Of a stretch of 48,825 bases of DNA, positions 26,729 through 36,022 are shown piece after piece. Positions within the stretch are counted from its first letter, which is position 1. Each line of letters starts with the position of its first letter. This stretch comes from Rhodococcus sp. JCM 9791 (GTDB taxonomy: Bacteria; Actinomycetota; Actinomycetes; Mycobacteriales; Mycobacteriaceae): contig BBEG01000005.1 in the NCBI GenBank assembly GCA_001312645.1, positions 1-48,825 of the forward strand, given 5' to 3'. A program made the translations under genes and the position numbers. Under the pieces are notes generated by a model. That model did no database searches. It saw nothing but the letters and a program-made list of their open reading frames with translations, and had not been told where the DNA came from.

Positions 26729-27157
26729 CTATTGTTCTGAAGACGCGGACAGGGCCGCTTCGACTGCATCGCGCGGAACCTGAACGTGCAGTTCGACCTC
26801 GCCACCGGCTCTGCGAACTTCACCGGCGAGCTTGCGGGCCCACGTCTCCTCGTACACGATCACGACGGCCGAGGTACCGCTCCATCGACGAGCGGACGAC
26901 ATCGAGATCTTCGTCGCTGACGAGTCCGAGGGGATCGACGGTGATCCCGTCGAGCCCGGTTTCGGCGAGTGGTTCGTCGATCTCGATCTGGGTGAGGGTG
27001 CCGTCGGCATCCTTTGCCAGATAGATGAGGTCGAGGATCGTGGCGTAGCGCCGTCGATCACTTCCGCGAATGCTGCTGTCACCGCCGTGTCGATCTGCGT
27101 GCCGGGGAACGACAGGACGACCATTTCCACAGGTCCGAGAGAAACTGGCTGCGTCAT
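26729..27157 (-). CDS. DUF6325-like protein, frameshifted as sequenced
   Basis: About 143 residues when repaired. The first frame begins MTQPVSLGPVEMVVLSFPGT. After one lost base near 27050 it continues YATILDLIYLAKDADGTLTQ and DEDLDVVRSSMER. Two C residues lost together near 26884 (ccc read as c) return it to the first frame with GTSAVVIVYEETWARKLAGE and VRRAGGEVELHVQVP. The layout matches short actinobacterial DUF6325-type proteins, which resemble the soluble half of DUF1269 proteins. Function is unknown. Because the two shifts cancel, the outer frame looks open over its whole length but its middle third is wrong. Confidence 0.75.
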   Translation of the reverse strand: MTQPVSLGPVEMVVLSFPGTQIDTAVTAAFAEVIDGATPRSSTSSIWQRMPTAPSPRSRSTNHSPKPGSTGSPSIPSDSSATKISMSSARRWSGTSAVVIVYEETWARKLAGEVRRAGGEVELHVQVPRDAVEAALSASSEQ

Positions 27158-27284
27158 GGGCTCGATCCTGTCGCGGATGTCTGTGCTCGCGCATCACCCG
27201 ATTCGGATGAGGTTGGGTACTTCCTCCTGTTGTCGGGACACCGTGGCTCGAGTGGAGGAATGGCTCTGCGACCACTGTGGCTAT

Positions 27285-29197
27285 TCAGCCAGGTGAAGCA
27301 CTGTCGCGAAACTGTGGTTCCTTCGGCGGAGTACTGGATCGAGCCTGCACGTGTCGGCGGAGTGGCTTCAGGTTGCGTGGGATCCGGGGATGCATGGGCG
27401 GATAGATCAGACTGAGCGTCGAACCGAGCGTGAAATAGCTGCGCAGCACACGGAAGGCCAAATACATCGGGATGTACTTCACCGACCCCGGCCGCCAGAT
27501 GAGACAGACGACGACGGTCATGATCATCGACATACCGAGCAGGGTTGCGACGACGGGTTGCCATCGCATCGAGGTGAACGTGGAGTGGAAGGCCACTCCG
27601 GCCACCACGGAGTAGAGAAGCAACGGGGCCAGCATGGCGCGGCGGGCGGCATTGACGAGGTTGAAGGGGAGAACGAAGGTACCGACCATGGTCTGCCGAT
27701 CGAACAGCATGGCTCGGTTGCGGGCGGTGAGGTGATAGATGCTGCGGAACCAGCGTGTGCGCTGTTCGAGAAGGTGAGCGTAGGAGGCGGGGGTCTCGCT
27801 GTAGTACACGGCGTTCGGGTCGGCGACGCTACGGTATCCGGCTGCCGTGAGGCGCATACAGATGTCGGTGTCTTCGCCGTTCATGCCTTGAACCATGCCG
27901 CCGACCTCGAGAAGCCGGCTACGCCGGTAGACGGCGAACATTCCCGGGATTCCCATCACCCCGTCGTATCCGTCGAGCGAGACCTGGAAGAAGCCGTGAC
28001 GCATATAGACTTCGATGAGACGGCACTTGTCCATCCAGGTCTTTTCTTCCGCGGGCATGGGGATCCCGCCGACACAACCGACGTCGGGTTCAGCGAAGTG
28101 ACGCATCGCATGTTCCAGGCAACCGGGCCCGATCACGGTATCGGCATCGATGCGGACGATGAATTCCTCACGGATGCGGTCGATACCCATGTTCAAGGCG
28201 ATTGCCTTGCCCGGGGTCGGACAGTCCAGCACCTCGCCGGTGATGTGGCTGCAGTCCCGCAGGCCTCCTCGGCGACTTCGCGGGTGGTGTCGCTCGAAGC
28301 GTTGTCGACCACGTACAAGTGGATTCGCCCGGGGTAGGTCGCTGCTCCCTCGTCGACCGAGGAGATGGTGGCGCCGATACTGTGTGCTTCGTTGTGTGCC
28401 GGCACCAGAATGGCCGCCGGTGGGGAGAAATGGAGTTCGCGGGATTTCCTGAGCGTGCGGAATCCCAGTACTGCCGTAGTGGAGGCGAGGATCTGCTGCA
28501 TCAGGAACACTCCGGCGCCGATGCCACCCAGGATCGCCCAGTTCTTCAGAACGTCGACCACTCCGGACAGGACGTGGATCGCCAGCACTGCGCCCGCGAT
28601 CGCGATGATCAGACAACACGCGAGTTTGAGGAACGAGGACAGCGGAATCCGAGCAGGTGATTCAGGTACCGGTCCTTGAGGGGGCAACTGTGCCTGCCGG
28701 AGCAGCGTGTGCGGGAAGATGGCCAGCGCCGCGAGCCCGGAGAGCATCTGTCCGGCGAACATCGAGATCGAGATGATGTCGGCGGCGTGCAGGAGACCGC
28801 TGAGGGTGTCGACAACCACGCAGAACACGGCGAACTTCCCGAGCAGACTCACCCCGATGAACAGTCGACGCCACCTGTTCGAATATGCGAACAGAGCGTA
28901 GGTGAGGAAGAACAGCGCGATGAACATGCGCAGCGGGAACTCGACGTTGCCTCGCCCTTCTGCGAACAACACCAGATCGCGGGGAACATAGGCGAGTCCG
29001 GAGTGGATCAGGAAGGTACGCACGCACATCACGAGAATTGATATCCCCACGAAGACGATCAGGAATCCGTTGGTCCCGCTGGCAGGTCTGTTGACCGCAT
29101 AGTCGGCCGGTGCGCTGTCGACCGATCGAAAATGATCCGCAATGGCCGTGTGGTCACTGTCCCCGGTCGGCGGTCGGTCCTCCGACACATGGGTCAT
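27285..29197 (-). CDS. Membrane GT2 family glycosyltransferase (polysaccharide synthase type), frameshifted as sequenced
   Basis: About 637 residues when repaired. The N-terminal 330 residues hold roughly seven helices (for example GFLIVFVGISILVMCVRTFL). The cytoplasmic GT-A domain follows: ILVPAHNEAHSIGATISSVD, LYVVDNASSDTT, then after one lost C near 28260 GKAIALNMGIDRIREEF, the metal-binding RIDADT, the base motif NGEDTDICMRL and QRTRW, the Q/RxxRW of processive synthases such as BcsA and HasA. Further helices and a basic tail follow. These motifs suggest a synthase that polymerises and secretes a beta-linked glycan. No PilZ domain is seen. ATG 29197 overlaps the stop of the BcsB-like gene (ATGA), which marks the two as partners. 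Confidence 0.88.
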
Positions 29198-31117
29198 CGT
29201 GGGAGATCCTCCCGCGGTGGCATTTCGGTCCCCACCGTGCCGTCGCCGTTGATCGTGAAGCTGCCTTGCGGAGTGATCACCTGCGCTGTCTCGCGCCCGA
29301 AGTCGGGCAGTTCTGTCTGTCCGATAGTGCCTCGAGACTGGATCATCACGCCCCCTGGCCCTCCGGCGCTGGTCACCGTTTCGACGAGGAGCCCATTGTC
29401 GAACGCCGGAATATCGAGTGCGGCATTGTCCGGGCCGGCGACGATCCGACTGTCGGTCAGGCCGACGAGCGGACTGACGTCGGGCGCCCTGCCGACGAGA
29501 ATGAACGGTTGACCGGCTTCCGGCTCTTCGTTCCACCGGAAGTCGGGATTCTCGTCGGCGGGCGTGAACTCGGTGAGCGTGGGGATGATCGCGTTGAGCT
29601 GTTCGACGACATTCTCGCCGGACTCGCCGGGAAGGTAGACGGCGAATCCGGGTGCCAGGGTCCGGGATACTCCGGTGAAGCCGATTCCGGGGTCGGTGCC
29701 CAGGTCGAGGGTGGAGTCGGTCTGTAATTGGATGGGGTAACTGGTCACTCGCACGTCGCAGCCGCCGAGATCGCGGTCGCGTTCGATCGAGAGCGTCAGC
29801 GTGTTCTCGAGCAGTTCGCGCTCCGGCGGCAGCGGAACAGTCGCCCTTCCCGCGGTGTCATTGAGGTTTCGACTGGCGACCAGAGTTCCGTTGAGGTCGA
29901 CATTGAGAATCCATCTCAGATCGTCGGGCGAAGCAGGGAGCTGAAAGTTGGCGGAAACCGACTGCGGCAAACGGCCTTCCGGTAGGTCCGCGAGGGAGTA
30001 ACCGACCCTCCAGCGACGGGTTTCGGTGATCTGCTCGACAGACGTATCGGCACCCAGAGCTTCGAGGGGCACCCGATCGCCCCCGAGAGGTGGAGTCGAT
30101 ATCGCTGTACGATCTGCAACCGAGCCATCGGCGGTTGTGACAGCGGGACTTGTGAGATAACGCGAGATCTGCCCGCCGTCCGGCGTTGTGACACCCAATA
30201 CTGGAGAGTCGGAGAGCCGGCCGACGACAATTCCTTCGGCCGCGTCATCCGGCCCTGCCCACCCCTCCTCACTCAGTGCGCCGTCCGGACCGACCAGGAT
30301 GGTGCTGCGTCCATCCGATTCGGGCACGTCCGACGCGAAGGTGACCTCGTGGCCTGCCCGGGTGAGCGCGATACCCATTTGCGCGGCAGCAGTGAGCCAT
30401 TCGACGCCTGATCGATCAGGGCGATGGTCACGTTGCGGTCCCATGACACTACCGCGTCACGCACCGTGTGAATCGGTTGGTCGAGCGCAGCCTCGACCAA
30501 CGAGTCGGGATCGAGGTGAATCTGCAGACCGGCGGAATGATCCGGAGTGCAGGTCTCGTCATGCCGGGTGCCATCGGCGCGGATCTGAACACGAACCTGG
30601 CCGTCGGCCGCGATCTGTTCGGGTACATCGATGTAGGTCTCGATCTCGGTGTCGCCAGGGGCGAGTTTGTTGTTGAACACCTGCTGTCCGTCCATCGACA
30701 CCGACAGGAACACGGTGCTGTTATCAGGAATTTGGGAGGTACCAGCGAGGTGGAGACGTGTCTGGCTGCGCCCCGAGTCGGCGGGCAGCGTCACGAGATA
30801 ACTGGTCGAGGGCGAATTGTCGGTCAGCCACACGCCGTCGGCATGACCGGATCCGGCGAGGGTCTTGACGAAGTGGCGATCTGCAGGCACCTGCAAACTG
30901 TGGTCGTCCGCGTCTCTGGTGAACCACGCCGGCCTGACCAGGAAGAATGCCAGTAGGATCACCAAAGCCACTCCTAGCACCCACCACGCCGCCTTCGGAA
31001 CCGTACGCCCCTTCTCGCCAGTGAAGTACTCCGATTTCTCCGAGTCGTCCTTATCGGCCGATCGGGAGTCGGCCGGTCCGCGGCCGGTGTGCCCTCGTGG
31101 TGCTCATCGTCGCTCAA
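29194..31117 (-). CDS. BcsB-like extracytoplasmic subunit of the GT2 synthase, frameshifted as sequenced
   Basis: About 641 residues when repaired. A probable TTG start at 31117 (LSDDEHHEGTPAADRPTPD) gives an acidic cytoplasmic tail; one lost base near 31055 leads to KAAWWVLGVALVILLAFFLV, a single membrane anchor. The outside part has paired beta-sandwich modules: TRLHLAGTSQIPDNSTVFLS, then DETCTPDHSAGLQIHLDP, which recalls the BcsB motif with Cys-x-Asp/Pro before a Trp/Leu-x-I strand. A second lost base near 30390 leads to VEWLTAAAQMGIALTRAG and a second repeat with FQLPASPDDLRWILNVDLNG. Unlike BcsB, the anchor is N-terminal and no C-terminal helix is seen. The call rests on pattern and on the coupled GT2 synthase gene. 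Confidence 0.72.
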
Positions 31118-31438
31118 CAATCCCGCCCCTCGCCGGCGGACCTACGGCGCTCGTTCCAGAAGGCTCGGCGGGTATGCGGCTTTGGTGGGCGACGCCGTCT
31201 GTATACCGTCGCGCGATCTCGAATCTCGCCATCAACAGATCCGAATCCAGTGCTATTGTGCCTACTCTAATCCCCACGAACTCTTGTTGCGGCCCGAAAG
31301 TTCATTCTCGTCCGCGTCATGACGAGGATGTGCGACCACGTCGCTCTCGCACCCGTCGTTTCCTGTTCCAAGCGGGCGAGATCGACGATGTGATGGTTTC
31401 GGCGCACGGTCTCTCTCGGAGGCGGTAGTCCTGTGTCG
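31118..31438. promoter_or_regulatory. Gap upstream of the BcsB-like/GT2 pair
   Basis: A 321-bp stretch without a convincing gene. It lies after the SqdB homologue stop and before the BcsB-like start on the minus strand, so it should contain the promoter and leader of the synthase pair. A GTATAC palindrome at about 31200-31205 is the only -10-like element I noticed. Base composition is slightly more AT-rich than the flanks around 31230-31300. Confidence 0.35.
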
Positions 31439-32637
31439 TCAGCGATGCGCTGGCTCCCCGGCGGCGGCCTGTCGATTCCGGTTCCAGAAGGACGTGCACG
31501 GGATGCGATCTCTCTCGATGCGATCCGAGTACTTCTGCGCGATATCGACGGACTCCGTCAACAGGCCCGTCGCCAGTTTGATCGGTCTCAGCCCGAGGCT
31601 CACGAGCTGGTCGTTTCGTACCTGGAGCTGGTTTGCGTCGGCTTCCTTGCGTGGATTGGACACGGACCCGACTTCAGAGCCGAGGAGGTCGGCGACGAGG
31701 TGTGCCAGATCGGACACCCGGTGGGTTTCGGTCACCTGGTTCATCACGCGTACCCGCCCCGACACCTCCGCACCCGATTCCACCGCCAGCCGGATACATC
31801 GCACGGTGTCGCGGATGTTGATGAAGGCCCGGGTCTGGCACCGGTTCCGTGGACGGTCAACGGATAGCCGATCGCGGCCTCGACCAGGAAACGGTTGAGG
31901 ACCGTTCCGTAGTCTCCGTCGTAATCGAATCTGTTGATGAGCCGTGGGTCGAGTTCGGTCTCGTCGGTCTGCGTGCCCCATACGATTCCCTGGTGGAGAT
32001 CGGTGATACGCACACCGTCGTTGTTCGCGTAGAACTGGAACAGCAACTGATCCAACGATTTACTCAGGTGGTACACGCTGCCGGGCTGTGTGGGGTAGAG
32101 GATCTCCCGGCTGTGTTTTCGGCCCGTGCGGTCGGGGTAGGACACGGTCAGATATCCCTCGGGCAGGTCGACCGGAACCGATTCGTAGCCGTAGACCCCC
32201 ATGGTTCCGAGATGCACGACATGGGTATCCAGACCCACCTCGACCACAGCTGCGAGGAGATTATGGGTGGTGGCCACGTTGTTCTGAATTGTGTACCGCT
32301 TGTGGGCCGAGGACTTCATCGAGTACGGAGCCGCACGCTGTTCGGCGAAGTGCACCACGGTGTCCGGTCGTTTCATCGCGAGGAGCTCCGTGAACGACGA
32401 ATAGTCTTCGGCAAGATCGAGTTCCACGAAATCGATTCTCTTCCCGGTCGCGTTCTCCCATGCTTCGAGACGCTCGGACAGTGGCCGTATCGGTGTCAGT
32501 GACCGGACCCCGAGTTCATCGTCGATGCGTCGACGCACGAAGCTGTCGACGATTGTGACCGCGTGCCCGTGTGCGGAGAGATGCAAAGCGGTCGGCCAGC
32601 CGCAGAATCCGTCGCCGCCGAGGATGAGTAGTTCCAT
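31439..32637 (-). CDS. UDP-sulfoquinovose synthase homologue (SqdB/SQD1), frameshifted as sequenced
   Basis: About 399 residues when repaired, the length of SQD1/SqdB. This short-chain dehydrogenase-type enzyme converts UDP-glucose and sulfite into UDP-sulfoquinovose using bound NAD+. The match is motif by motif: GGDGFCGW, VRR, SLTPI, TGK, VVHFAEQRAAPYSM, the catalytic LGTMGVYG (Thr) and PGSVYHLSK (Tyr, Lys), DLHQGIVWG, DETELDPRLINRFDYD, GTVLNRFLVEAAIGYPLTV, then (one lost G near 31840) GGQTRAFINIRDTVRCI, NQVTETH and NPRKEADANQLQVRN. The second glycine-rich motif and the Tyr-xxx-Lys pair are intact. ATG 32637 is the start. It sits between an alkylsulfatase and a membrane polysaccharide synthase pair. 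Another nucleotide-sugar product is possible, but SqdB-specific motifs run the full length. Confidence 0.85.
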
Positions 32638-32683
32638 GGGTTGCCTCTGCCGAGTCGTTTCGAGCAGTGAGTACGTGGCGCGA

Positions 32684-32713
32684 CCCCTGACTGAGTGCAC
32701 GATTCGTCAGGGG
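32684..32713 (-). terminator. Hairpin after the alkylsulfatase gene
   Basis: An 8-bp stem cccctgac / gtcagggg with a 14-base loop, extended by gtgg / ccac across a bulge, starts 14 bp after the alkylsulfatase stop. It separates that gene from the SqdB homologue, which therefore likely has its own promoter within 32638-32727. Confidence 0.55.
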
Positions 32714-32727
32714 CCACTCCGGTATTT

Positions 32728-34622
32728 CTACGGTGTCACGATCGCGAAGTCCGGGTCGGGGGAATCGAGATATCCGACAAGTTCGGACAATGCGGCGACA
32801 TCGCCGTCTGCTTCGACCGATCCTTCCTTGATCATGGCATTCAGATCCGCGCCCCCGATCAGGGCTTCGTGCAGTTCACGATTCGTGAGTGTGAAGGTGC
32901 GTCCGCCGCCGGGAGATCGGCGTCGCCAAGATCGAAGTGGACGAGCAGCCCGTTTCGCAATTGGGCTCGATGGGTGATCGATTGATCGCTCACTCGCCAG
33001 TCGATGGTGATCTGCGCATCCCACGCCCGGGGGCCGTCGACCCTCAACGCGAGGGCGTCGAAGACTGATCGACGGTGAGCGCGCCGGCGATGTCGGGGGA
33101 CGCCGTCGACAACGGCGTGCCGATGCCTCCGTTGCGGAGTTCGTACGCGCCCATCAGGAAGAAGTTCCTCCAGGTTCCGTTCTCGGAACCGTAGCCGAGC
33201 TGCTCGAGGGTGTCGGCCTGCAGTGCCTTCGCCTCGGCGTTGTCGGGGTCGGCGAAGATGACGTAGTTCAGTACTTGCGCCACCCAGCGGAAATCACCCT
33301 CATCGTACGAACGGCGTGCTTTGGCGATGACTTCCTTTGCACCGCCCATGAACTCGACATGTCTCTTCGCGGACGCGACCGGCGGATGCTCCCACAGATT
33401 CGCCGGATTTCCGTTGAACCAACCCATGTAGCGCTGATAGATGGCCTTGACGTTGTGACTGACGGAGCCGTAATAGCCGTGCGTGTGCCAGGCTGTCTCG
33501 ATCGCCGGAGGCAGATCGATGTCCTCGGCGATCTCGATGCCCACGGACCCCTTGTTCATGGCCCGGAGCGTCTGATCGTGGAGGTAGCCGTAGAGGTCGC
33601 GCTGAACCGACAGGAAGGCCGTGATGCGCTCGGTGTCCCACGTCGGCCAATGGTGCGACGCGAACAGCACATCGGTGCGCGATGCGTAGCGGTTGATCGA
33701 CTCGGTCAGGTACTTCGACCACACGTGCGGGTCGCGGACCAGCGCGCCGCGCAGAGTCAGGAGGTTGTGCAGCGTATGGGTCGCATTCTCGGCCATGCAC
33801 AATGCACGCTTGTCGGGGAAGTAGAAGTTCATCTCTGCGGGAGCTCGGTGCCCGGCGTGAGTTGGAATTCGACGCGCACCCCATCGATCACTTCGGATTG
33901 TCCGGTGTGATCGATGTGGACGGTCGGGGGAATGAGCGTCGGCGTGCCGGTGGAGTTCGTGGGTCCGAGGCCTGCGCCGATGGACCCTGAGCGCCACGCG
34001 GGAGCGCTGCCCCGTACATGTACGCGGACCTCCGCGCCATTGCGGTACCCGCGTACACGTTTTCGGCGACCGCATGTTCGACGAACCCGACGGGGGCCAC
34101 CACGGGGCAGCGTCCCGCCTCGACATCTTCTTCGGTGGTGACACCTTTGACACCACCGAAATGATCGATGTGGCAGTGCGAGTAGATCACGCCGGTGACA
34201 GGACGCTCTCCTCGGTTCGCGCGGTACAGGCCCAGCCCTGCGGCGGCGGTTTCGGTGGAGATGAGCGGATCGATGATGATGACGCCGGTGTCACCTTCGA
34301 CGATGGTCATGTTCGACAGATCGAGTCCGCGAACCTGGTAGATACCCTCGGTGACCTCGTAGAGCCCCTGCATCGCGCAGAGCCTCGACTGGCGCCACAG
34401 ACTCGGGTTGACCGTGGGCGGGCACTCTCCTTCGAGGAACGCGAAGGCATCGCTGTCCCACACGGTGTTCCCCGACGCATCCTTGACCACCCCGGGCTCG
34501 AGGGAGGCGATGAACCCGCGCTCGGCGTCGGAGAAGTCCTGAGTATCCGAGAACGGAAGGGTTCGTTGTGCTTCCGAATTCTTGTTCGACACAGTGGTTG
34601 TGGCGTCCTGATATTGCGTCAT
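32728..34622 (-). CDS. SdsA/BDS1-type alkylsulfatase (metallo-beta-lactamase fold), frameshifted as sequenced
   Basis: About 632 residues when repaired. It starts MTQYQDATTTVSNKNSEAQR at 34622. The N-terminal part has FIASLEPGVVKDASGNTVWD and YQVRGLDLSNMTIVEGDTGV, then the zinc motif YSHCHIDHFGGVKG. After lost bases near 33985 and 33845 come GLGPTNSTGTPTLIPPT and MNFYFPDKRALCMAENATHT, both typical of this family, then HTHGYYGSVSHNVKAIYQRY and the dimer domain DFRWVAQVLNYVIFADPDN. Two more lost bases (about 33060 and 32895) lead into a C-terminal SCP2-like lipid-binding domain ending FAIVTP. It would hydrolyse primary alkyl sulfates to alcohol and sulfate. No clear signal peptide is seen. Confidence 0.87.
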
Positions 34623-34687
34623 GTATCGATCGTGCTGCCGACTCCGTGCAGCGTCATCACCTATTGCAGGTGATTTGCCTTTGCGGC

Positions 34688-35138
34688 TCATCGGCCGATA
34701 GGCCGGGGAATCGCTGCCGATCGTGCGACACCCGACAGGAGCGACACGATTGCTGTACCGACGAGAGGTAGAGCACGGCGCTGCACACCTTCGAGGCCAA
34801 GGTTGCGTCGAACATGAAGGGCCACAGGCTACGGCGACGGTGGCGAGAGTGCAGATCCACGAGAAGAAGCTCGTGGCACGAGGTGTCGACACCAGGAGCA
34901 GGTGGAGTAGGCCGGCCGCGACCAGTGCCGCGATGGCGGCGAACACCGCGAGGTTGGCGGCCTGGGATCGACCGAACAACATTTCCGGCGTGATCACCGG
35001 GACGTCGAGCAGTTCACGGATGACGAGTAGTCCTACGACAGCCGCGAGAGCTGCAACGACGGCGGTAGCGAGGCCACCCGACCACAACTTCTTTGCGTCC
35101 ACCGCGTTCGTCGCAGGGTCCGGGTTGTACTGGGACAT
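34688..35138 (-). CDS. DUF6069-like four-helix membrane protein, frameshifted as sequenced
   Basis: About 150 residues when repaired. It starts MSQYNPDPATNAVDAKKLWS at 35138. Four helices follow: ATAVVAALAAVVGLLVIREL, NLAVFAAIAALVAAGLLHLL, FFSWICTLATVAVALWPFMF (after one lost C near 34835) and VGTAIVSLLSGVA (after a second near 34770), ending ARSAAIPRPIGR. The pattern fits the DUF6069 group of small actinobacterial membrane proteins; function is unknown. It lies 65 bp upstream of the alkylsulfatase on the same strand and may be co-transcribed with it. Confidence 0.72.
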
Positions 35139-35157
35139 TCAGTGAATCCTCTCTCGA

Positions 35158-35385
35158 TCAGTCGGGAAGTCGGCTCATTTCGATGAGGGTGATACCCAAT
35201 GCATCGAATCGCGCCAGTACCCCACGTAACTCGGTCGGACTCGCGATCGAGCCGTAGAGCATGGTGTATGCACCGGGAATGTCGGACACGTGCAGTTCCG
35301 GAAACGCAGCGAGTGTGCGTTCGGACAGCGTGCCGGCGACGGTGAACGAATATCGCACGCCCTTCGGCCACGAATCTGGCTGCAT
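35158..35385 (-). CDS. Small conserved-looking protein, unknown function
   Basis: A 75-residue protein starting MQPDSWPKGVRYSFTVAGTL at 35385, with a good GAGAGGAG ribosome site before it. It has a beta-alpha-beta pattern: RYSFTVAGTL, then LAAFPEL, IPGAYTMLYGSIASPTELRG and VLARFDALGITLIEMSRLP. This looks like a compact ferredoxin-like or ACT-like domain, but I do not recognise a named family. An upstream ATG at 35424 would add 13 residues. It precedes the DUF6069-like gene by 19 bp on the same strand, so the two are probably co-transcribed. No cysteines or metal motifs are seen. Confidence 0.65.
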   Translation of the reverse strand: MQPDSWPKGVRYSFTVAGTLSERTLAAFPELHVSDIPGAYTMLYGSIASPTELRGVLARFDALGITLIEMSRLPD

Positions 35386-35564
35386 CGCCGCTCCTCTCGT
35401 GGTGCACCCCACAATGTCGCGCACGGCGGGGGCTGCGCTTCACCCGTAGGTGGTGAACTTCTAGAGATCACCTGTCGCGGGCGATGCGAGATTGCCGGGC
35501 GACCGCGTGCAATGGAATGTGGCGGACTGTGCTCAGGTCCGAATCACACACGAAGGGAATGACT

Positions 35565-35960
35565 ATGTCTTCCGATGGAGGCGTCAAACAAGGTTTTGCG
35601 GCCGGTACGTCGATCGCGGCTGCGCTCATCCTGCTCGTAGTCGGTGTGGTATCGATCCTGCAGGGGATCTCTGCTATCGCCACCGACGAACTGTTCGTGG
35701 TCGGCGCAGAGTACATATTCGAGTTGAATACGACGGCGTGGGGCTGGATCCATCTGATCGTCGGCATTCTCGTGGTGATCACCGCGTTTGCGCTGATGTC
35801 GGGGGCCACATGGGCACGCTTCGCGGCGGTCGTACTTGCCTGCCTGTCGATCATCGCCAATTTCTTGTGGCTGCCGCATTACCCGATGTGGTCGATCCTG
35901 ATCATCGCCTTGGACATCGTCGTGATCTGGGCCGTGTCGACGTGGGACCCCGATCGCTGA
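35565..35960 (+). CDS. DUF7144-like four-helix membrane protein
   Basis: An intact 131-residue membrane protein. After a short polar start (MSSDGGVKQGFAAG) come four helices: IAAALILLVVGVVSILQGIS, TAWGWIHLIVGILVVITAFA, WARFAAVVLACLSIIANFLW and WSILIIALDIVVIWAVSTWD. The spacing and the WGWIHL and ANFLWLPHYPMWS motifs fit the DUF7144 group of actinobacteria. An AAGGGA site lies six bases before ATG 35565; an in-frame ATG at 35559 is less likely. It is divergent from the small gene at 35385 and convergent with the LuxR-type regulator, with which it shares a terminator. Function is unknown. Confidence 0.82.
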   Translation: MSSDGGVKQGFAAGTSIAAALILLVVGVVSILQGISAIATDELFVVGAEYIFELNTTAWGWIHLIVGILVVITAFALMSGATWARFAAVVLACLSIIANFLWLPHYPMWSILIIALDIVVIWAVSTWDPDR

Positions 35961-35975
35961 ACTTCTGTCAGGCCT

Positions 35976-36022
35976 CTCGGGCTGACCGGTACGGCTGTAC
36001 TACAGCAGACCGGTCAGCCGAG
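35976..36022. terminator. Bidirectional terminator overlapping the LuxR gene end
   Basis: A long hairpin: ctcgggctgaccggt pairs with accggtcagccgag (one bulged G), and inside the loop gctgta-c-tacagc forms a second stem. The right arm lies inside the last codons of the LuxR-type gene. It serves the convergent genes ending at 35960 and 36000. Confidence 0.75.
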
